Part shown: one piece after another, positions 45,965 through 53,655 of the stretch
Position numbering within the stretch: position 1 is the first letter of the stretch
How the letters are laid out: each line of letters begins with the position of its first letter
Assembly: GCF_945952365.1 (NCBI RefSeq)
Contig: NZ_CAMFHX010000001.1
Span: 81,846 to 145,845 of the forward strand
Direction of reading: 5' to 3'
From: an uncultured Cetobacterium sp.
Lineage (GTDB): Bacteria > Fusobacteriota > Fusobacteriia > Fusobacteriales > Fusobacteriaceae
Length of the DNA stretch: 64,000 bases
Translations under genes and position numbers: made by a program
Notes under the pieces: generated by a model
The model's database searches: none
Seen by the model: only the letters and a program-made list of their open reading frames with translations
Told to the model about the DNA's origin: nothing

Positions 45965-46474
45965 TTATTTCTTAAAATCAGCTTTCTTATAGTCAAAAGC
46001 TTTTAATGTATTTCTAAGTTCTCCGTTTACACTATAAGCATGGAATGTTGATCCTGCTAAAGAGTCTACTGGTAAATCCTCTGCTACTTTTCCTAAATAT
46101 TTATTAATCCATTCTTGATCATGAACATTTTGATGCTTATCATTTGCATCTGGTAAATAGAAACCTAATAATTTTCCTTCTGGAGATATAACAGTTATTA
46201 ACGCTTCATGCTTATTGTATGACTTTACATGAGTTAATCCTGTATAAGCCACAACCTTTCCGTCTTTCTCTATCGTTGCAAAGTTATAATACCCTAAATT
46301 TGGTGCTTCATACACATCTCCTAATCCATCAAAAGCTATCCCCGCTTTTTTTATAGCTTCCTGTATTTGTGGTTTGTATCCCTCTATTGAATATTTCCCC
46401 AAATCTTCTGATTTTGCTTTATAAGCAAAAGCTAATTGTGATAAACAACAAACCATTAATAATATCTTTTTCAT
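45965..46474 (-). CDS. Secreted FMN_bind-like domain protein
   Basis: A 169-residue protein with a signal peptide (to about AFA, residue 17) and a single domain resembling FMN_bind. The segment DSLAGSTFHAYSV (about residues 136-148) aligns with the D(S/A)-SGAT motif where related RnfG/NqrC proteins attach FMN to threonine, though here it reads AGST. It is divergent from the sulfite/nitrite reductase gene. It may be an extracytoplasmic flavoprotein electron carrier; FMN attachment is not proven. Confidence 0.7.
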   Translation of the reverse strand: MKKILLMVCCLSQLAFAYKAKSEDLGKYSIEGYKPQIQEAIKKAGIAFDGLGDVYEAPNLGYYNFATIEKDGKVVAYTGLTHVKSYNKHEALITVISPEGKLLGFYLPDANDKHQNVHDQEWINKYLGKVAEDLPVDSLAGSTFHAYSVNGELRNTLKAFDYKKADFKK

Positions 46475-46577
46475 TTTTTCCTCCCGTTTTTAGTTGATGG
46501 TGTACTATTACAACATATTTTAACTTATTTTGTAGAGTTTTTCAAATATTTTTTTTATAAAAATAAATATTAATAGT

Positions 46578-46606
46578 TGAATTATTATTCAAAAAGATGT
46601 AAAATA
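46578..46606 (+). promoter_or_regulatory. Promoter of the sulfite/nitrite reductase gene
   Basis: TTGAAT (46578-46583) and TAAAAT (46601-46606) are 17 bases apart, about 35 bases before the start codon. Confidence 0.6.
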
Positions 46607-46642
46607 CTAAAAAAGAATATGTTCTAATAAAGGAGTTTTATT

Positions 46643-48265
46643 ATGGAAAGAATTAAAAGTAAATTGCATGAAATTGAAAAAGAATATCTCGAACTTGAAA
46701 CAGGTATTGTAGATTATTCAAACAACATTATCAAATCACCTGACTTAAAAAAGAAAGGTTCTAAATTTGGAATCTATGAACAAAAAGGTAAGAAAATGAT
46801 GCTTAGATTAAAAGCTGTTGGTGGAGAACTTTCAAAAGAAAATTTCAAAAATTTAGTAGATATTATGTACAGTGAAAATATTCCTTACTTACATCTTTCT
46901 ACTAGACAAAACTATCAACTTCACGAAGTTGAATTTGATAAAGTAAAATCAACAATTAACCTTTGTAATGAAAAAGAGATGTACTTCAGAGGTGGAGGTG
47001 GAAATACTTTCAGAAGTATTTTAGTTTCTACATATACTGGTGTGGATAAAAAAAGTAATTTCGATGTTGCTCCTTATGCTAAAATGATTGAAAATGAAGT
47101 TTTCCTAATGGATAAAGCTTTTGATTTTGGAAGAAAATTAAAAATTGGTTTCTCTAATAACACTGAAGATGAATTTGTTATGGCTGTCCAAGATATGGGA
47201 TTTGTAGCTAAAGAGATTAATGGAAAAAAAGGATTTAAAGTTTTTGCTGGTGGTGGAATGGGAAGAGGTAGTAAAATTGGACATATTTTACTAGAGTTTT
47301 TACCTGAAGAACATCTATTAAAAGCTGTTAAAGCTATGATTGAACTTTTCCATGACCGTGGAGATAGAGTTAACAGAATGCAAGCTAGACTTAGATTCCT
47401 TGTTGAAAAAGTTGGTATTGAAGGATTCAGAAAAATATTCCTTGAGTATTTCAACAAAGAAAAAATAGAGAATGGCCACATTGAAGCTGTAAGTTATACA
47501 AATCATATTTTAAAATTAAATAAATTTGATTTAACTAATTCTAATGATAATTTTAATCAATGGACAGATATTTGTACTAAAGAAACTAAATTTAAAGATA
47601 TTGTATCTCTTGTACTATATGTAAAAAATGGAGATTTAACAAAAGAGCATGCAAAAAAATTAGCTACACTTTTAGATGAAATCAACACTCCTATAGTAAG
47701 AGCTACAATAAACCAGAACTTAGTTCTTCCACTAGTTCATAAATCTGCTTTACCTTATATTTATGAATTTTTAAATAATGAAATTCCTGAAATTGTAACT
47801 GAATCATTCTCTATTAGAGGACAAATTAGAGCTTGTGTTGGAGCTAAAATATGTATGATTGGAGTTCAAGATTCTGTTGCTGTTGCTGACTCAATAAGTA
47901 TCGAATTAGATTCATTAGCTAATAAGTATCCACAATACAAAAAAATTATATTTAAAGAAGCTAAGAACATTAGAATCTCTGGATGCCCAAGTTCATGTGC
48001 TGGAATTCCTGTTGCTCCTTTAGGATTTATTGGTTTAAAAAAGAAAATAAATGATGTTTTAACAGATTGTATGCAAGTTTATATGGGTGGAATTCTAACT
48101 GAATCTGTTCAATCTTTAGCATTTGAAATTCCTAACCTTATAATTCCAATAGACGAAGTTCCTCTTCTCGTAAAAAGATTATTTGAGGATTACTTAGAAA
48201 TGTTACAAGTTTATGATATCACTTTTGCACAATACATGTATGAAAGAAGATTAGAAGAGTTTTAA
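46643..48265 (+). CDS. Siroheme/4Fe-4S sulfite or nitrite reductase
   Basis: A 540-residue monomeric sulfite/nitrite reductase. Two ferredoxin-like half-domains and the siroheme-binding STRQNYQLHEV segment are visible. The 4Fe-4S/siroheme cysteines are C398 and C404 (RACVGAKIC) and C448 and C452 (GCPSSC). Sulfite versus nitrite cannot be settled from sequence. No siroheme or sulfate-activation gene is near. A secreted FMN_bind-like gene is divergent from it. Confidence 0.9.
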   Translation: MERIKSKLHEIEKEYLELETGIVDYSNNIIKSPDLKKKGSKFGIYEQKGKKMMLRLKAVGGELSKENFKNLVDIMYSENIPYLHLSTRQNYQLHEVEFDKVKSTINLCNEKEMYFRGGGGNTFRSILVSTYTGVDKKSNFDVAPYAKMIENEVFLMDKAFDFGRKLKIGFSNNTEDEFVMAVQDMGFVAKEINGKKGFKVFAGGGMGRGSKIGHILLEFLPEEHLLKAVKAMIELFHDRGDRVNRMQARLRFLVEKVGIEGFRKIFLEYFNKEKIENGHIEAVSYTNHILKLNKFDLTNSNDNFNQWTDICTKETKFKDIVSLVLYVKNGDLTKEHAKKLATLLDEINTPIVRATINQNLVLPLVHKSALPYIYEFLNNEIPEIVTESFSIRGQIRACVGAKICMIGVQDSVAVADSISIELDSLANKYPQYKKIIFKEAKNIRISGCPSSCAGIPVAPLGFIGLKKKINDVLTDCMQVYMGGILTESVQSLAFEIPNLIIPIDEVPLLVKRLFEDYLEMLQVYDITFAQYMYERRLEEF

Positions 48266-48274
48266 TCACTATTT

Positions 48275-48300
48275 AAAGGAAGATTTTTTCTTCCTTTTTT
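48275..48300 (+). terminator. Terminator after the sulfite/nitrite reductase gene
   Basis: AAAGGAAGA/TCTTCCTTT (48275-48283 with 48289-48297) followed by T. Confidence 0.88.
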
Positions 48301-48427
48301 ATTGAATTTTTCTGAAAATATTTTTTTATTTATTTATTTATTAGAAAAAATATTTTGTTTCTTCTTGACTTATTAGCTATTTTCATTTAAAATTAACTTG
48401 AAAAATAAAATTTATGAGGTGATTTTT

Positions 48428-49666
48428 ATGTTAGCAGAACACTCTAAAAATAAAAAAGTATTTGATAATGGATTCCAGATTGCTAAAAATGCAGATTTGG
48501 CATCTAAAAAATATGGTCAAAAAAATGTTATAAATGGAACTTTAGGAATTTTTTATAACGACAATGAAGAGATGCATACTTTAGATATTGTAAATAAAGA
48601 ATATAAAAATCTTTCTGATAAAGAACTTTTCAATTACTCTTCTAGTATCAGTGGTGAAGAAAGATTTATTGAAGCGGTTAAGCAATATGTTCTTGGAAAA
48701 AACTATTCAAATAATTTAGATAACAATTTTTTAGAAGTTATTGCAACTCCTGGTGGAAGTGGAGCTATCTACAACACTTTTAGAAACTATATAAATCCAG
48801 GAGAAGTGGTTCTACTTCCAAATTATATGTGGAGCTCTTACAAACTTATGAGCAAAGAAGTTGGCGGTGGATTCCAAACTTACTCTTTATTCAACAACAG
48901 GGGCAAGTTTGATCTTGTAAATTTTGAAAACTCTGTCATAGAATTAGCTAAAATTCAAAAAAATCTTGTTATAGTTCTAAATAACCCTTGCCATAATCCA
49001 ACTGGATATACTATGTCTACCTCTGAAGTTAAAGGTGTTATGGAAATTCTAAGAGCAGCTTGTTCTCTTTGTAATATTATTTTAATCAATGATATAGCCT
49101 ATATGGACTTCAATAATAAAGTAAATAACTTCAGAGATTTCTATCAAGATTTACCAAACAATCTATTGGTTATAATAACTTTCAGTATGTCTAAATCATT
49201 TTGCTGCTATGGACTTAGAGTTGGAGCTCAAATTGCAATCTCTTCATCTACTGAAACTATAAATAGCTTCTTAGATGCTAGTCTTTATACTTGTAGAAGT
49301 GTCTGGTCAAACATTCCAAAAGGTGGTATGACTCTATTCAGTAATATTGTTTTAGATAAGAAAAAATATAAACAACTTTTATTAGAACAAAGTTATATGA
49401 AAAATATGCTTAAAGAGAGAACTGATATTTTTCTTGATGAGGCCGCTAGTGTAAATTTAAAAACTTTACCATACAAAAGTGGGTTCTTCATAACAATCCC
49501 TTTTGAAAATATGAGTGATGAAAAAATGGCTGACAAACTAAAAGATGAAAACATTTTTACTATTATTATCCCGGGAGCTATAAGACTTGCAGTTTGCAGT
49601 ATTCCAAAATATAAAATTTACGGATTAGCTAAAACATTGAAGAATATAATTACAACAAATTGTTAA
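48428..49666 (+). CDS. Class I/II-fold PLP-dependent aminotransferase
   Basis: A 412-residue fold-type I enzyme resembling aromatic/aspartate aminotransferases. NNPCHNPTGY (cofactor-binding Asn) and TFSMSKSFCCYGLRVGAQ (PLP lysine) are present. The start is ATG 48428 with GAGGTGA about 6 bases upstream. It stands alone between the sulfite reductase and the ilvE leader. Substrate unknown; aromatic amino acids or aspartate are likely. Confidence 0.87.
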   Translation: MLAEHSKNKKVFDNGFQIAKNADLASKKYGQKNVINGTLGIFYNDNEEMHTLDIVNKEYKNLSDKELFNYSSSISGEERFIEAVKQYVLGKNYSNNLDNNFLEVIATPGGSGAIYNTFRNYINPGEVVLLPNYMWSSYKLMSKEVGGGFQTYSLFNNRGKFDLVNFENSVIELAKIQKNLVIVLNNPCHNPTGYTMSTSEVKGVMEILRAACSLCNIILINDIAYMDFNNKVNNFRDFYQDLPNNLLVIITFSMSKSFCCYGLRVGAQIAISSSTETINSFLDASLYTCRSVWSNIPKGGMTLFSNIVLDKKKYKQLLLEQSYMKNMLKERTDIFLDEAASVNLKTLPYKSGFFITIPFENMSDEKMADKLKDENIFTIIIPGAIRLAVCSIPKYKIYGLAKTLKNIITTNC

Positions 49667-49713
49667 AAAAATAACTTTTCTAAAAAAAATAAAAAATATT
49701 TTTTATTTTTTTA

Positions 49714-49742
49714 TTGACTTTTATATAAAAATAGTTTATTAT
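49714..49742 (+). promoter_or_regulatory. Promoter of the ilvE leader
   Basis: TTGACT (49714-49719) and TATTAT (49737-49742) are 17 bases apart, about 20 bases upstream of the leader Shine-Dalgarno. Confidence 0.82.
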
Positions 49743-49776
49743 CTGTCTTAAATAAAAAGACAAAAGGAGGAAATAT

Positions 49777-49845
49777 ATGAACACTAAATTAAAATTCGGA
49801 TTTTTACTAGCACTGATAATTATAATATTAAGCTCTTCGGTTTGA
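49777..49845 (+). CDS. Branched-chain leader peptide (22 residues)
   Basis: A short ORF with AAAGGAGG 6 bases upstream of ATG 49777. The peptide is MNTKLKFGFLLALIIIILSS plus SV. Nine of its residues 10-18 are Leu, Ile or Ala, including four Ile in a row. It precedes an array of repeated palindromes, a terminator, and ilvE, so it looks like a regulatory leader peptide that senses charged tRNA for leucine and isoleucine. Confidence 0.82.
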   Translation: MNTKLKFGFLLALIIIILSSSV

Positions 49846-49874
49846 ATTTAGTAGAATTTTTTCTCTAAACTATT

Positions 49875-49908
49875 CAAGCCTTATTTTAGTACAAAACTAA
49901 GGCTTGAG
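49875..49908 (+). promoter_or_regulatory. First hairpin of the ilvE attenuator
   Basis: CAAGCCTTA (49875-49883) pairs with TAAGGCTTG (49899-49907). The left arm can alternatively pair with the left arm of the terminator (GGCTTGAG at 49928-49935) because both carry GGCTTGAG, so the two structures compete. Confidence 0.7.
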
Positions 49909-49927
49909 CAATCGTGATACATTTTAT

Positions 49928-49959
49928 GGCTTGAGTCTAAATAGATTCAAGCCTTTTTT
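49928..49959 (+). terminator. Attenuator terminator before ilvE
   Basis: A 12-bp stem (49928-49939 with 49942-49953, one G-U pair) is followed by six T. It lies between the leader ORF and the ilvE Shine-Dalgarno GGGAGGAG. Confidence 0.9.
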
Positions 49960-49988
49960 ATTTAATAAAATTTCGGGAGGAGATAATT

Positions 49989-50909
49989 ATGATAAATACA
50001 GGAAAAATTTGGTTCAATGGAGAGTTTAAAGAGCATGATGATGCAAAGGTACATGTACTCTCTCATGTTTTACACTATGGTTCTGGATGCTTTGAAGGAA
50101 TTAGATTATATAAATTAAAAAATGGAAAAACAGCTATTTTTAGATTAGAAGAACATATTGATAGACTTTATGATTCTTGTAAAATTTATAGAATGGAGGT
50201 TCCCTACTCAAAAGAGGAATTTTTAAAAGCTGTTGTAGATACAGTTAAAGTTAATAATTTAAAAAGCGGATATATCAGACCTCTTGTTTTCAGGGGATAT
50301 AATCAACTTGGAGTCAATCCTGCTGTTTGTCCAGTTGAAGCAATTATTGCTGCTTGGGAATGGGGGGCTTATCTTGGAGAGGATGGTTTAGAGAATGGAA
50401 TTAAAGTTTGTGTTTCATCTTGGAGACGACCTGCTCCAAATACTCTTCCAGCTCTTGCTAAAGCTTCTGGAAACTATTTAAGTTCACAACTTATCAAAAT
50501 GGAAGCTCTTGAAAATGGATTTGAAGAGGGACTTGCTCTAGATTACTTTGGAAATATCAGTGAAGGTAGCGGAGAAAATATTTTTCTAGTTAAAAATGGA
50601 GAACTTTTAACTCCACCAGTTGCTTCATCATCTCTTGCTGGAATTACAAGAGATGCAGTTATAAAACTTGCTAGAGATTTAAATTTAGTTGTTAAGTTTG
50701 AAACTCTTCCTAGAGAGTTCTTATACCTTGCTGATGAAATATTTTTAACTGGAACAGCTGCAGAGATAACTCCAGTTAGTAGTGTAGATAATATAAAAGT
50801 TGGAAATGGAAGTAGAGGTAACATTACAAAATTAATTCAAGATGAATTTTTCAAAGTTGTCACTGGAGAGAATAAAAAATATACCGACTGGTTAACAACA
50901 GTTGAATAA
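49989..50909 (+). CDS. ilvE: Branched-chain amino acid aminotransferase
   Basis: A 306-residue fold-type IV PLP enzyme. The opening KIWFNGEFKEHDDAKVHVLSHVLHYGSGCFEG (motif residues 5-36) and the EGSGENIF and TGTAAEITPV segments are diagnostic. It transfers amino groups among leucine, isoleucine, valine and glutamate. The leader peptide and attenuator upstream fit branched-chain control. The cstA-family gene follows 26 bases downstream. Confidence 0.94.
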   Translation: MINTGKIWFNGEFKEHDDAKVHVLSHVLHYGSGCFEGIRLYKLKNGKTAIFRLEEHIDRLYDSCKIYRMEVPYSKEEFLKAVVDTVKVNNLKSGYIRPLVFRGYNQLGVNPAVCPVEAIIAAWEWGAYLGEDGLENGIKVCVSSWRRPAPNTLPALAKASGNYLSSQLIKMEALENGFEEGLALDYFGNISEGSGENIFLVKNGELLTPPVASSSLAGITRDAVIKLARDLNLVVKFETLPREFLYLADEIFLTGTAAEITPVSSVDNIKVGNGSRGNITKLIQDEFFKVVTGENKKYTDWLTTVE

Positions 50910-50935
50910 AATATAGAGGAATAGAGGAGGATGTT

Positions 50936-52336
50936 ATGAAAAGTTATTTTATGGGAGTTCTTGCTTTAATCATTGCATATTATACATACGGTAAATATTT
51001 AGAAAAAAATTTCGGAGTGGACGAAAGAGAAACTCCAGCTCTTTCTAAAGGTGATGGAGTTGATTTTGTTCCAATGAACTGGTTCAAAAGTTTACTCGTT
51101 CAATTTTTAAATATTGCTGGATTGGGACCAATAACAGGAGCTGTAGCTGGTGCTATGTGGGGAAGCTCATCTTTCCTTTGGATAGTTTTTGGTACTATTT
51201 TTGCTGGAGCTGTTCATGACTATTATACTGGAATGATCTCTATCAGAAATGATGGTCAAAATATGCAAGAGTTAATTGGAAGGTATCTAGGTAAACCTGC
51301 AAAAACTTTCACAAAATATTTTTTAGTCGTTCTTCTGGTTATTGTTGGAGTGGCTTTTATTACTGGTCCAGCTGAAATATTACAATCTTTTACTGGAGTA
51401 AATAAAACTTTTTGGTTAGGATTAATCGTTGTTTACTATATCGTTGCTACTTTATTACCAATCGATAAAATCATCGGAAGAGTATATCCTTTATTCGGAG
51501 GCGCTCTTGTTTTAATGATGTTTTTATTAATTGGAGCAATGCTGATAAAAGGAGTTTCTATTCCAGAAGTAAATTTTTCTAACTTACATCCTAAAAATCT
51601 TCCAATTTTCCCTTATATGTTTGTTGTTATCTCTTGTGGAGCTATCTCTGGCTTCCATTCGACACAATCGGTATTAGTTGCAAGATGCTTAAAAAGTGAG
51701 AAAGACGGCAGAAAATCTTTCATGGCTGCAATGTATTTAGAAGGATTTGTGGCTTTAACTTGGGCAGCTATATCTTTAGGATTCTTCAGTGGTGTTGAAG
51801 GGTTAGCAGCAAGTGGTGGCGGAATGGTTGCTGTTAGTAAAATGATTACTGGTCTTTTAGGTAAATACGGCTTAATCTTCACTCTTTTTGGTTTGATTGC
51901 TCTTCCTGTTACCACAGGTGATACTGCCTTTAGAAGTGCTCGAATCACTATTGCTGAAGTTATAAATTATAATCAAAGCTCTTTAAAAAATAGACTTTTG
52001 ATTGCTCTTCCTCTATTTGCTTTAGCTGGATTTTTATCACAATTTGGCTTCAATACTCTTTGGAGATATGTGGCATCTACAAATCAGCTTTTAGCTACAT
52101 TAGGTTTATGGACTTGTACATTTTATTTTATTGAGAAGAAAAGAAACTATTGGGTTGCTGGTGTTCCAGCTTCGTTTATGACTGCTATGATTAGTTGTTA
52201 TTTCCTAGTTGCACCTGAAGGGCTTAAGTTATCAAATATGAATCTAGCTTATACTTTTGCAATTATGGTTTTCTTTATATCTTTAATTTTAATTGGATTA
52301 AAAGGTACAAAAGAAAGTAAAAAAGTTACAATTTAA
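50936..52336 (+). CDS. cstA: CstA family transporter
   Basis: A 466-residue polytopic protein of the carbon starvation CstA family. SFLWIVFGTIFAGAVHDYYTG and the N-terminal GPITGAVAG segment are typical; the protein is shorter than the E. coli CstA of about 700 residues. Characterised members import pyruvate or peptides. Its place after ilvE, behind a branched-chain attenuator, suggests a role with branched-chain amino or keto acids, inferred only from the operon. Confidence 0.85.
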   Translation: MKSYFMGVLALIIAYYTYGKYLEKNFGVDERETPALSKGDGVDFVPMNWFKSLLVQFLNIAGLGPITGAVAGAMWGSSSFLWIVFGTIFAGAVHDYYTGMISIRNDGQNMQELIGRYLGKPAKTFTKYFLVVLLVIVGVAFITGPAEILQSFTGVNKTFWLGLIVVYYIVATLLPIDKIIGRVYPLFGGALVLMMFLLIGAMLIKGVSIPEVNFSNLHPKNLPIFPYMFVVISCGAISGFHSTQSVLVARCLKSEKDGRKSFMAAMYLEGFVALTWAAISLGFFSGVEGLAASGGGMVAVSKMITGLLGKYGLIFTLFGLIALPVTTGDTAFRSARITIAEVINYNQSSLKNRLLIALPLFALAGFLSQFGFNTLWRYVASTNQLLATLGLWTCTFYFIEKKRNYWVAGVPASFMTAMISCYFLVAPEGLKLSNMNLAYTFAIMVFFISLILIGLKGTKESKKVTI

Positions 52337-52352
52337 ATATCATATAAAATAA

Positions 52353-52379
52353 AAGGTAGGAAAAATATCTTCCTACCTT
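52353..52379. terminator. Hairpin between cstA and the BMP-family gene
   Basis: AAGGTAGGAA/TTCCTACCTT (52353-52362 with 52370-52379) lies between convergent genes. T-runs are weak. Confidence 0.6.
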
Positions 52380-52389
52380 CTGCTTTATA

Positions 52390-53358
52390 CTACTTTATAA
52401 CAATCTCTTTTGATTTTATTTTTTCTATAATCAATTTTAATCTCTCTATTTTTTCTGCTCCAATAATATCTTTTGTATTTCTAAAATCTGTTGTTCCTAC
52501 TCCACCCTCTTCTAATCCATAGTAGAAATCTCCACCTATAAATTCGTTATTTAATATCGATTGAACCGTATTGTATACCGCTATATCTACATTTTTCATC
52601 ATTGATGTTAAAACAGTTCCTTTAACGAAATCATCTTGGTCTGAGTCGACTCCAATTGCATAGATACCATTGTCTTTCGCCGCTTCTAAAACTCCCAGTC
52701 CACTTCCACCAGCAGCATGATATAAAACATCTGCACCTTGTTTTATTTGCATAGTTGCCATCTCATTTGCTTTTAATGGGTCACTAAATGCTGATGTCCC
52801 ACCTATATACGCACTTAAAACTTTTATTTCTGGATTAATATATTTAGCTCCCTCTTCATAGCCATCTTTAAATTTATTTATTAAAGGTATATCAATTCCA
52901 CCAACAAAACCTATAACTCCATTTTTACTCATCATTGCAGCTAAAGCTCCCATTAAGAATGACCCTTCACTCTCTCTAAATAATAGATTTTTGACATTTT
53001 CTTCACTAGTAGTGTTATCTATCATCGCAAATTTTAACTCTGGATAATCTCTTGCAACATTCTCTATTGCATCCCTCATTGGAAATCCTACTCCAATTAT
53101 AAAATCATACCCTGCTTCTGCATACTCTCTTAAAAATTCTTCATCCTCTAATGAATTTTTTGGTTCAACATATTTAAAATCTATTCCAAAATCTTTCTTA
53201 GCCATCTCTAAACCTCTATAAGCTGAATCATTAAATGATTTATCTCCCAATCCTCCAGTTGATAAAACCAATCCAACCTTTAAATTTGCAAAACTATTTA
53301 GACTCTTTCCTAAGAACATTGTAATAATAATAACTAAAACTTTAAAAAAATTTCTCAT
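52390..53358 (-). CDS. BMP family (PnrA/Med-like) purine nucleoside-binding protein
   Basis: A 322-residue binding protein of the basic membrane protein family. The block KVGLVLSTGGLGDKSFNDSA opens the mature part, and GADVLYHAAGGSGLG follows. The signal peptide ends about NSFA with no lipobox, so it should be soluble in the periplasm rather than lipid-anchored. The start is ATG 53358, with GGAGG about 11 bases upstream. A purine riboswitch lies in its leader, so a purine nucleoside ligand is likely. No ABC permease or ATPase gene is nearby. Confidence 0.85.
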   Translation of the reverse strand: MRNFFKVLVIIITMFLGKSLNSFANLKVGLVLSTGGLGDKSFNDSAYRGLEMAKKDFGIDFKYVEPKNSLEDEEFLREYAEAGYDFIIGVGFPMRDAIENVARDYPELKFAMIDNTTSEENVKNLLFRESEGSFLMGALAAMMSKNGVIGFVGGIDIPLINKFKDGYEEGAKYINPEIKVLSAYIGGTSAFSDPLKANEMATMQIKQGADVLYHAAGGSGLGVLEAAKDNGIYAIGVDSDQDDFVKGTVLTSMMKNVDIAVYNTVQSILNNEFIGGDFYYGLEEGGVGTTDFRNTKDIIGAEKIERLKLIIEKIKSKEIVIK

Positions 53359-53443
53359 AAAAATAAAAACCTCCAATTATATTAAACCCATGCTTTACAT
53401 GAGCTTAAATCAAAATTGAAGATTTTACAATTTTTAAATTAAG

Positions 53444-53506
53444 CCCATAGTAAGTTATTTTCGGTAACTTGTAGAAACGTTTCACCATATTAGAAACATA
53501 TACAGG
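53444..53506 (-). ncRNA. Purine riboswitch, guanine type (BMP-family gene)
   Basis: On the minus strand P1 pairs CCTGTA (53501-53506) with TATGGG (53444-53449). The segments AATATGG, GTTTCTAC and ACTATG are present, with C before UAUG, indicating guanine/hypoxanthine type. A long imperfect hairpin follows (about 53401-53446) that would compete with P1, but a clear T-run is missing, so the expression platform is unclear. Confidence 0.88.
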
Positions 53507-53516
53507 ATTTGTATTA

Positions 53517-53545
53517 ATTATATATTAAATTTATACTTTTGTACA
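53517..53545 (-). promoter_or_regulatory. Promoter of the BMP-family gene
   Basis: On the minus strand TGTACA (53540-53545) and TATAAT (53517-53522) are 17 bases apart, just upstream of the aptamer. Confidence 0.6.
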
Positions 53546-53655
53546 GTTTTTTATTTTCATCTTTCTAAAAAAAGAAAATAAATTTTTATTTTTTCTTGAC
53601 TTGTTGACATTTTTTTCATAAAATCTAGTTATCAAATATAATTTAGGAGGATTTC

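Noticed and set aside
49777..49988. T-box riboswitch before ilvE
   Set aside because: The T-box antiterminator sequence AGGGTGGNACCGCG is absent; the leader ORF and hairpin repeats explain the region better.
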